Source: Lentisphaerota bacterium (lineage in GTDB: Bacteria; Verrucomicrobiota; Lentisphaeria; Victivallales; Victivallaceae). From it: a stretch of DNA of 64,000 nt. The position numbers and the translations under genes were made by a program. The DNA is taken from assembly GCA_015061885.1 (NCBI GenBank), contig SUVS01000004.1, positions 1-64,000 on the forward strand, written 5' to 3'. Shown here one piece after another: positions 56,595-64,000 of this stretch (position 1 is its first letter; each line of letters begins with the position of its first letter). The notes beneath the pieces are model-generated. The model searched no databases, was not told the DNA's origin, and worked only from the letters and a program-made list of their open reading frames with translations.

Positions 56595-57669
56595 TTTTAT
56601 TGATGAATTGCTGGCCAAACCGGTACATTTTCTGGATGAAAACGCTCCGGGCAGTCCGGTTGCAATAAGTTCACGCATCCGGCTCGCCCGCAATATCCGC
56701 AATTATCCATTTCCCACGGCGGCGGATAAAAACGCCTGCGGGGAAGTTGCTGAACTCATTGCCATGGCAATAAAACGCTCCGGTGCGTTGGGGAAAAAGT
56801 ATTGGAGTACCAATGCCGGAGCTTTGGAAGATATGGAAAAAGCCGTACTGCTGGAACGCCATCTGGCAAGCCGTGAACTGCTCCACGGCGGAGCTGAACA
56901 AACTTTGCATATAGCTGAAAACCGCATCTGTTCGGTCATGGTCAACGAAGAGGATCATTTGCGGCTGCAGGCGTTGATGCCCGGTTTGCAGTTGGATGAG
57001 TGTTTCCGGCAGATCAGTGAGCTGGATGATAAATTGAGCAGTCAGCTTGATATGGCTTATGATGCAACTTTGGGTTATCTGACGGCGTGTCCCTCCAATC
57101 TCGGCACCGGGATAAGGGTTTCGGTCATGCTGCATTTGCCGGCTCTGGCGATGGATAATGATATAAAACCGTTGGAAGGCGGTCTGGCTAAACTGGGGTT
57201 TACCATCCGCGGCATGTTTGGCGAAGGCTCTGAAGATCTGGGGCATTTTTACCAGATTTCCAACCAGAGTACGCTTGGCGAAAGCGAAGCGGAAATCATT
57301 GCACATCTTCAGCGGGTGATCGACCAGATCATTGAGCAGGAAGAATCCATGCGGTGCAAACTTCTTGAACACCGTCGCAGTAATCTGCTGGATGCAGTCG
57401 GACGAAGCTACGGAATACTCAAATACGGCTATATGATTTCAGCAAAAGAAGCGTTCAAAGCTCTCTCGCTGGTGCGGCTGGGGGTGGATATGAAAATGTT
57501 CAGCACTTTGGATACAGCCAACATCAATGAACTGTTTATCAGCATAAGTTCCGGGCATTTGCAGCATCTGGCAGGCCGCAGTTTGAGTGATAATGAAGAA
57601 AAATCATTCCGGGCACAGCTTATCCGGGAAAAATTTAAAAACAGTTCCGGGCACAGCAATAATGTTTAA
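56587..57669 (+). CDS. mcsB: Protein-arginine kinase McsB
   Basis: VAISSRIRLARNIRNYPFP; VMVNEEDHLRLQ; directly follows mcsA. Confidence 0.92.
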   Translation: MSDFIDELLAKPVHFLDENAPGSPVAISSRIRLARNIRNYPFPTAADKNACGEVAELIAMAIKRSGALGKKYWSTNAGALEDMEKAVLLERHLASRELLHGGAEQTLHIAENRICSVMVNEEDHLRLQALMPGLQLDECFRQISELDDKLSSQLDMAYDATLGYLTACPSNLGTGIRVSVMLHLPALAMDNDIKPLEGGLAKLGFTIRGMFGEGSEDLGHFYQISNQSTLGESEAEIIAHLQRVIDQIIEQEESMRCKLLEHRRSNLLDAVGRSYGILKYGYMISAKEAFKALSLVRLGVDMKMFSTLDTANINELFISISSGHLQHLAGRSLSDNEEKSFRAQLIREKFKNSSGHSNNV

Positions 57670-57714
57670 CATGCTGTGTAACTGCAAAAGGATGGGAAGG
57701 TCTTCAGTTTTTTT

Positions 57715-59640
57715 ATGGAAATGGTCAATACATTGGCTCTGATACTGCTTGAGCTGACCTTTGTTTTTGTGGTCATGCTGTTGCTGTTCAGTCAGAAAAA
57801 AAGCATTGGCGAAAGTTCTTTTGCCATTGTTACCGGGGCTTTGTGGGTCTTCGGAACTTTTCTCGGCGGGGCAGATTTGCAGTTCAGCGGGCTGGAAGAA
57901 TTTTCTTTCCAGATTGCACCGGTGGTGGTCTTTGTACCGTTTATGGCGGCGATGCTTCTGGTGTATATTTCGGACGGGGTGTTGGCAGTTCAGCGGTTGA
58001 TTATCGGTACATTGATCGTTATGGGCATATTCTTTTATCTGGGCGATCTGACCCGCTTGCAGATGCGGTGGGTGGCTTATTCGGTTACGGGAAATCTGCC
58101 GCTTGAAGCATTTGACTTTCTGCTGGAACGCTCGCGGCGGATGATGCCGGCGGTAATTTGCGGGCAGTTGACGGCTCTTTTTGCCATGCCGATAGTTTTT
58201 TCCAGATTGCGGAATACCGGCAAAAGGCTTTTTATCTGCTGTGCCGGGGCCTTGAGTATAGCTCTGTTGATAGATGCGTTTATCTTTCTTCTGCTTTCGG
58301 GCGAAAAAATCACCGGCAGTGATACCTTTATTGCCGCAGTGCTTATCCGGGTGATTGCCGGGTGTTATCTGGCAGTATTGCTTACGATCTACATTGACAA
58401 GCTCGGCAAAGAGGGTGATTCCCGCAAGGTCGGAGCGTGGGAAATACTTTTTGCGTTTTTCGGCGGATACGGCAGATCAAAACGCCTGGAAGCCAATCTG
58501 CTGGAGTGGGAAGGCCGTTACCGGGTGATATTGGAAAATGCCTCTGAAATGATTGCCGTTGTTGACCGTTCCGGGGTGATCCTGGATGCCAACCGTGCCG
58601 CCGAAAAAATGCTCGATTGCAACTCACTTGCAGGAAAAACGCTCGCCGGTTTTCTGAACGCAGACGATGTTGAGCAATTAAATAATTCCATGCTGCTGGC
58701 ACAACAGGATAACGGCAGTTCCGGGCAGTTTTATGTGGAATTATCCAAATTCGCCAAAGATGCTCCCGAAGATATAAGGTATCTGGCACTTACTGTTACT
58801 TCGCTTTCGTTGGGCGGGGTGATGGCTTTTATTGTCATGGGGCGTGATTTGACCGAAGAACGCTGTCTGGAGGCTGAAAAACAACGCCTCAACAATGAAC
58901 TTGCCCACTCGCAGCGGCTGGAGGCTCTGGGCCAGCTTGCCGGAGGTGTGGCTCATGATTTCAACAACAATATCCATGCCATATTGGGGCACGCCGATTT
59001 GATCGGTATGTCGAAAAATCTGGACGACCGTACCCAACGGCATTTATCCAAGATCATCGAAATAGCCGAACACTCCGGCGGGCTGACCAGTCAACTGCTG
59101 GGGTTCGCCCGCAAGGGTAAATACCGTGAAAGCGACTTTGATCTGCGGGTGCTGGTACAACGGACGGCAGAGCTTTTCATGCCCGGCCGTACAGATATTG
59201 AATTCAATGTGCATACTTCTGCCAAACCGCTTATCATCCGTGGCGACCAGATACAGCTCCAGCAGGTCATATTGAATTTGCTCATCAATGCCCGTGATGC
59301 TTTGCATACGGTCAATGACCGGGAACTGCATCTGGATATGAGTGTATCTGAAATACCGCCGGAGGATTTGCCCAGAGAAATAACTTTGAGTGAAGATGTG
59401 AAGAATATCGTCTGTCCGGTTTTGCTGACGATCAAAGATAATGGTTGCGGCATGGACGAAACTACGCTCAAGCGGGTTTTTGAACCGTTTTTTACCACCA
59501 AACCGATAGGTCAGGGTACCGGTATGGGAATGGCGATGGCATACGGTACAGTAACCAATCACCATGGAGCTATCGGTGTGAAGAGCCAAATTGATGTCGG
59601 TACCGAAATTTATATTGTTTTACCCAAACTTATTGAATAA
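57715..59640 (+). CDS. Membrane sensor histidine kinase with PAS domain (NtrB-like kinase core)
   Basis: Multiple N-terminal TM segments; PAS; GGVAHDFNNNIHAILGHADLIG; HATPase N/G boxes NLLINARDAL, DNGCGMDE, GQGTGMGMAMAYG. Confidence 0.9.
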   Translation: MEMVNTLALILLELTFVFVVMLLLFSQKKSIGESSFAIVTGALWVFGTFLGGADLQFSGLEEFSFQIAPVVVFVPFMAAMLLVYISDGVLAVQRLIIGTLIVMGIFFYLGDLTRLQMRWVAYSVTGNLPLEAFDFLLERSRRMMPAVICGQLTALFAMPIVFSRLRNTGKRLFICCAGALSIALLIDAFIFLLLSGEKITGSDTFIAAVLIRVIAGCYLAVLLTIYIDKLGKEGDSRKVGAWEILFAFFGGYGRSKRLEANLLEWEGRYRVILENASEMIAVVDRSGVILDANRAAEKMLDCNSLAGKTLAGFLNADDVEQLNNSMLLAQQDNGSSGQFYVELSKFAKDAPEDIRYLALTVTSLSLGGVMAFIVMGRDLTEERCLEAEKQRLNNELAHSQRLEALGQLAGGVAHDFNNNIHAILGHADLIGMSKNLDDRTQRHLSKIIEIAEHSGGLTSQLLGFARKGKYRESDFDLRVLVQRTAELFMPGRTDIEFNVHTSAKPLIIRGDQIQLQQVILNLLINARDALHTVNDRELHLDMSVSEIPPEDLPREITLSEDVKNIVCPVLLTIKDNGCGMDETTLKRVFEPFFTTKPIGQGTGMGMAMAYGTVTNHHGAIGVKSQIDVGTEIYIVLPKLIE

Positions 59641-59671
59641 AAATTTGCAACCTTAAAAAAAGGAAAAAAAT

Positions 59672-60544
59672 ATGTTTATAGATGTTCATGCTCATGCGTA
59701 TTTATTCGATTATCCGCCGCAGGATGGAGTTACGCAATTCTGTACCGTTGAACAAGTGTTGAAACGATATGACGAGTTGAATATTGAAAAGGGTATTCTG
59801 CTGCCGCTGATCGGCCCGGAAACTTATATACCGCAGTCCAATGCCGAAATAGCCGAGATCTGTAAGCGTTATCCGGATAGATTCATTCCGTTTTTCAACA
59901 TCGACCCGCGCGGGATAAAAAATTCGGAATTTACCGATTTTTCGCCGTGGATCAACTGGTTCAAAGATCACGGTTATCTGGGCGTGGGGGAATTTATGCC
60001 CAATATGTATTTCCGCGATCCGAGAGTGTGGAACATGTTCCGGCAGTTTGAAGCGGCAAATCTGCCGGTTATCTTTGACGATACGGTGTATGTGAATTAT
60101 CATTACGGTCTGGTCGATGAACCCGGTCTGCCGCAGCTGGAAATGGTTTTACGCAGTTTCCCGAAACTTATCCTGCTGGGGCACGGTCCCGCGTTCTGGA
60201 GCGAAATGGGAACGCTGGAAACGGTTTATGACCGTGGCCGCTACCCCAATTATCCGATCAAAGAAGAAGGTGCTGTGCCTAAACTTTTCCGGCGTTATCA
60301 GAATCTGTGGGGCGACCTTTCCGCCGGCAGCGGCTACAATGCTCTTGCCAGAGATGTGGATTATGCGGTGAACTTTTTGAACGAATTTCAGGATCGGCTT
60401 TGCTTCGGTACTGATATATGTTATCCGCATCAGGAGCTGCCGCTGGCAGGATTTTTGATCGACCTCAAAAAATCCGGCAGGATCTCGGCTGATGTTTTTG
60501 AAAAGATCGCACGCGGAAATATCAAACGGCTTTTGAATATTTGA
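59672..60544 (+). CDS. Amidohydrolase-2-like metal-dependent hydrolase
   Basis: MFIDVHAHAYLFDYP; LILLGHGPAFW; FGTDICYPHQ. Confidence 0.82.
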   Translation: MFIDVHAHAYLFDYPPQDGVTQFCTVEQVLKRYDELNIEKGILLPLIGPETYIPQSNAEIAEICKRYPDRFIPFFNIDPRGIKNSEFTDFSPWINWFKDHGYLGVGEFMPNMYFRDPRVWNMFRQFEAANLPVIFDDTVYVNYHYGLVDEPGLPQLEMVLRSFPKLILLGHGPAFWSEMGTLETVYDRGRYPNYPIKEEGAVPKLFRRYQNLWGDLSAGSGYNALARDVDYAVNFLNEFQDRLCFGTDICYPHQELPLAGFLIDLKKSGRISADVFEKIARGNIKRLLNI

Positions 60545-60548
60545 TGTT

Positions 60549-61463
60549 ATGAAACTTTCTCCCCGTACAATTGGATTATTTTGCGGAGCAGTTGCGGCGG
60601 CGGCTTACGGCTTGAACCCGCTGTTTGCCGTGCCGCTGTATAAGTTTGGTCTTACACCGGTAATGGTGTTGTTTTTCCGCTTTGCATTGGCTTCGGTCAT
60701 GCTGCTGCCGGTACTGCTTATCAAGCAAATCGGGCTTAAAATCGACCGCCGCGAAGCGTGGGCGTCATGTCTGGGCGGGGCGTTGATGGTGGCTTCATCG
60801 CTCTGTCTTTACAGTTCTTTCAATCACATGGATATTGGCTTGGCAATGACCATATTGTTTGTCTATCCGGTGATAGTGGCGGTGGTCATGAGTGTTTTTT
60901 TCGGCGAAAAAGTTTTGTGGTCAACCGCAATAAGTATTCTTCTGGCATTGGTCGGATTGGTTTTTATTACCTGTATCGGCAAACCGCCGAAAGCTGATTC
61001 CATAACGCTTGCCGGAGTATTGCTGGCATTAGGTTCGTCGCTCTCTTACGCACTTTATATTGTCGCGGTGCGTAAAACTGCCATGCACAATATGCCCAGC
61101 GAAAAACTTACCTTCTATACGGTGGTATTCGGTACTCCCATGTTTTTTGTATTGGTCGAATGCGGTATGAATCTGAATGTGCCAAGCCAGTTGGCGGCGT
61201 GGGGCTATTTGCTGGGAGTGGCATTTATACCTACGATCATAGCATTGGCATTTATGGCAATAAGCATTGATAAAATAGGTGCAACACCGACGGCGATCCT
61301 GGGCGTACTGGAACCGGTTACCGGTTTGCTGGTCGGTATTTTGCTTTATAACGAAAGATTGACCGTTTACAGCACGCTGGGTATAATACTTATTTTTGCG
61401 GCAGTGATGCTGGTGATCGTCGGCGACCGTAAAGCTGTTACAACTCAAGAGCCAGAAGCCTGA
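60549..61463 (+). CDS. EamA/DMT-family transporter
   Basis: 10-TM profile; two EamA halves; LGVLEPVTGLLVGILLYNERLT. Confidence 0.88.
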   Translation: MKLSPRTIGLFCGAVAAAAYGLNPLFAVPLYKFGLTPVMVLFFRFALASVMLLPVLLIKQIGLKIDRREAWASCLGGALMVASSLCLYSSFNHMDIGLAMTILFVYPVIVAVVMSVFFGEKVLWSTAISILLALVGLVFITCIGKPPKADSITLAGVLLALGSSLSYALYIVAVRKTAMHNMPSEKLTFYTVVFGTPMFFVLVECGMNLNVPSQLAAWGYLLGVAFIPTIIALAFMAISIDKIGATPTAILGVLEPVTGLLVGILLYNERLTVYSTLGIILIFAAVMLVIVGDRKAVTTQEPEA

Positions 61464-63009
61464 CCAGTTCGCGGTCGTCAAAGTGATGTTTGACACCGTT
61501 TATTTCCTGATAATCTTCGTGGCCCTTTCCGGCTATAAGCACTATATCGCCGGGGAGGGCACTTTTTATTGCCTGCTTTACAGCTTCTGCCCGGTCAGGT
61601 TCTATAAACAATGCCGGATGATCTCCGGGGATGCCCCGGCGGATTTCACTGATGATAAAATCAGGTTTTTCATTGCGGGGATTGTCGCTGGTCAGATAGA
61701 CTTTATCGGAGAGTTCGGCGGCAATTGCCCCCATCAGCGGGCGTTTGGTCTGATCCCGGTCGCCGCCGCAGCCGAAAACTGTGATCAGATCATTGTGATT
61801 CAGAGCTTTCAAGGCTGTCAGGACATTTTTCAACGCATCCGGCGTGTGAGCGTAATCCACAAACACATTTACATGGTTGGGCATTTCGATTTTTTCCAAT
61901 CTGCCTGGAACTGAAAATAAGTTGTTTTTCAAGATTTCTGCCGCCTTTTCAAGCGGGAGAACTCCGGTGGAATCCAACGCCGCAACCACTCCGGCAACAT
62001 TGTATATATTGTATGTCCCGCAAAGATTGGTGGCAAACTTGCAATGGCAACCGGCTGTAACAATTTCAAAAGTACTGCCGTTGGAGGTGGTTTGCATCTT
62101 TTCTATCCGGTACATGGCGTTGCTGATGCCGAAAGTGATTACATTTTCAAGTGGTAAATCCTCTGCCAGAACTCTGCCGTAGGGGTCGTCGATATTTATA
62201 ACCGCTTTGCCATTGGCTTGCAGATGTTGAGTGAAAAGCAGTTTTTTGGCGTTAAAATATTCTTCCATCGTGTGATGATAATCAAGGTGATCGCCGGTAA
62301 GGTTGGTGAATATTGCCGCCGAATACAGCATGGAACCGATGCGGCTTTGCACTGATGCGTGGCTTGATACTTCCATAACAAAGTTTTTTATGCCGTTATT
62401 CTGCATGGTTTTTATACAGCCGAACAGTTCCGAGGCTTCCGGCGTAGTCCGTTCGGCGGCAATAACATTGCCTTGCCCCAGATCATATTCCACCGTGGAG
62501 ATCATACCGCAGGGGTTATCGGCTTTATTGAGCAGGAACCGTGTAAGCATGGCTGAAGTCGTTTTGCCGTTGGTTCCGGTTATGGCAATAGATACCATGC
62601 TTTTTGCCGGATAACCAACTGATGCTTCGCAGAGTACGGCGTATGCTTTGTAAGCATTGCTGACGACCAGATTCACTGTGCCGGGAGTCAGCATATCTGC
62701 AATATTTTCCTGCGAAATAACAACTTTTGCCCCTTTTTCCAATGCTTGCGGAATAAATTTTTTACCGTCAGCTTTGGCTCCCGGTATGGCAACAAATATG
62801 CTGTCGGCAGTTACTTTGCGTGAATCGTTGAAAATCTGTTGGAATTCTGCTGACGGAAAGTAATCTGTATCATAATCAAGCACACTTACTGTTTCCATAA
62901 TCAGATCCAGTGCCGCTTCGGCAACCGCACCTTCGCCGACGGGGCGGAGAAACGCCCGGTCAGCGATCAGATTTTTGATCGAGCGTAAGGCTTCAGAATA
63001 TTTCAGCAT
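61438..63009 (-). CDS. murE: UDP-N-acetylmuramoyl-L-alanyl-D-glutamate--(2,6-diaminopimelate) ligase
   Basis: AITGTNGKTTSAMLTRFLL; TSDNPRNEKPDFIISEI (DNPR motif); AGKGHEDYQ. Confidence 0.93.
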   Translation of the reverse strand: MLKYSEALRSIKNLIADRAFLRPVGEGAVAEAALDLIMETVSVLDYDTDYFPSAEFQQIFNDSRKVTADSIFVAIPGAKADGKKFIPQALEKGAKVVISQENIADMLTPGTVNLVVSNAYKAYAVLCEASVGYPAKSMVSIAITGTNGKTTSAMLTRFLLNKADNPCGMISTVEYDLGQGNVIAAERTTPEASELFGCIKTMQNNGIKNFVMEVSSHASVQSRIGSMLYSAAIFTNLTGDHLDYHHTMEEYFNAKKLLFTQHLQANGKAVINIDDPYGRVLAEDLPLENVITFGISNAMYRIEKMQTTSNGSTFEIVTAGCHCKFATNLCGTYNIYNVAGVVAALDSTGVLPLEKAAEILKNNLFSVPGRLEKIEMPNHVNVFVDYAHTPDALKNVLTALKALNHNDLITVFGCGGDRDQTKRPLMGAIAAELSDKVYLTSDNPRNEKPDFIISEIRRGIPGDHPALFIEPDRAEAVKQAIKSALPGDIVLIAGKGHEDYQEINGVKHHFDDRELVRLLALEL

Positions 63010-64000
63010 GGCTCCACCTTGCCCAAGCCGGTACTGTTGGAACTTTTCAAAAATATGGTCATGCCGGGAGTGCGGAGCTGCCGGATCGTTTGGGTCAAAG
63101 AATCCAAATCTGTAAAACTTTGCACATTTTTCAAGCCGGAGTCTGCCGATTGCATGGCTTCAGCAAAACATCTGCCCAAAAGCAGAAGTGTGTAATCGTG
63201 ATTTTTGAAAGTTGCTGAAACATATTCCAGCACATCCCGGTGATATTTTATTTCATCTTCGCCCAGTTCCAGCATGTCGCCCAACACCAGCAGGATTTTT
63301 TGCTCTTTACTGCAATTTTCAGCAATACTGGCAAGTGAGCTTTTCATGCTTTGCGGATTGGCATTATACGCATCATTGATCCAGTTTGTGCCGTTGAGCG
63401 TTACTGAATTCATGCGTTTGCCGGGGAGGGTGGTATGGCTCAAACCTCTGGCAATAACTTCCGGTGGTATATTCATACTGTACGCCAAAGCCGCCGCCGC
63501 CGCCGCATTGTCAGCCTGATGCCTGCCGGTCAGAGCCCACGAAAAAGTTACAGCTTTATTGAGCTTGCGGAAATTCAGCTTTACAGTCGATCCGGCAAGC
63601 GAACCTTCGAGGTATTCGGCATAAACATCGGCTTGCGGCGTGTTGCCGAAAGTTACTTTTCTGAACTTGTCAGCTGCTTTTTCTATAATGCTTTTACCGG
63701 CACATTCTGCGGGGTAAACAGCAATGCCTTCCGCTGACCGCATTCCTGAATAAACCATTGATTTTTCCTGTGCCACGCCTTCGAGCGAGCCGAGATTTTC
63801 CAGATGGCAGGCGGCTATGGTGTTGATTATCGCACCGTCGGGCAGGGCGGTCTGACTCAAAGGTGCGATCTCGCCGTGGTGATTGGTTCCCATTTCGATA
63901 ACTGCATAGCGTATATCTTCAGTCAAACGCAGTAAATTCTGCGGTACTCCGATTTGATTATTGGTGTTGCCGAGGGTGTAAAGTACGGCATTTGCCCCCG
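63003..64000 (-). CDS. murF: UDP-N-acetylmuramoyl-tripeptide--D-alanyl-D-alanine ligase, 5' end beyond window
   Basis: Frame stays open to the window edge (...GANAVLYTLGNTNNQIGVPQNLLRLTEDIRYAVIEMGTNHHGEI); NDAYNANPQSM. Confidence 0.92.
   Translation of the reverse strand, partial: GANAVLYTLGNTNNQIGVPQNLLRLTEDIRYAVIEMGTNHHGEIAPLSQTALPDGAIINTIAACHLENLGSLEGVAQEKSMVYSGMRSAEGIAVYPAECAGKSIIEKAADKFRKVTFGNTPQADVYAEYLEGSLAGSTVKLNFRKLNKAVTFSWALTGRHQADNAAAAAALAYSMNIPPEVIARGLSHTTLPGKRMNSVTLNGTNWINDAYNANPQSMKSSLASIAENCSKEQKILLVLGDMLELGEDEIKYHRDVLEYVSATFKNHDYTLLLLGRCFAEAMQSADSGLKNVQSFTDLDSLTQTIRQLRTPGMTIFLKSSNSTGLGKVEPC

Overview
The window looks like chromosome from a Lentisphaerae/Victivallis-type bacterium. 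I infer this from DUF1559-type prepilin proteins, a GntR/LacI hybrid regulator, a TIGR04073-like protein and a large GH42-like protein; no database search was run. About 40 CDS are supported. Recognised genes include gltX, fucI, an RND efflux operon with a MarR regulator, a type IV pilus/T2SS ATPase cluster (two GspE/PilB-like, PilT, PilC), manC, coaX, hisE, hisG, kdsD, rnpB, a Hyf/Ehr-like membrane complex, mcsA-mcsB, and murF-murE. There is one tRNA-Arg(UCU). The strongest unusual signals are: (1) a Bro-N/Fic gene bracketed by a 137-bp near-perfect direct repeat of the 3' end of fucI, an architecture like e14 in icd, suggesting an integrated islet that restored the target gene's end; (2) a hydrogenase-like six-gene complex whose catalytic-subunit homologue lacks both CxxC Ni-Fe ligand motifs; (3) a family of folded, TIR-bearing, MITE-like intergenic elements at four loci, one of them expanded into a ~168-bp tandem array next to a truncated CE15-like esterase remnant; (4) exact 10-bp-phased TATGGGAnnn arrays at several loci, two of which also carry inverted counterparts; (5) a single-base frameshift in an SDR gene.
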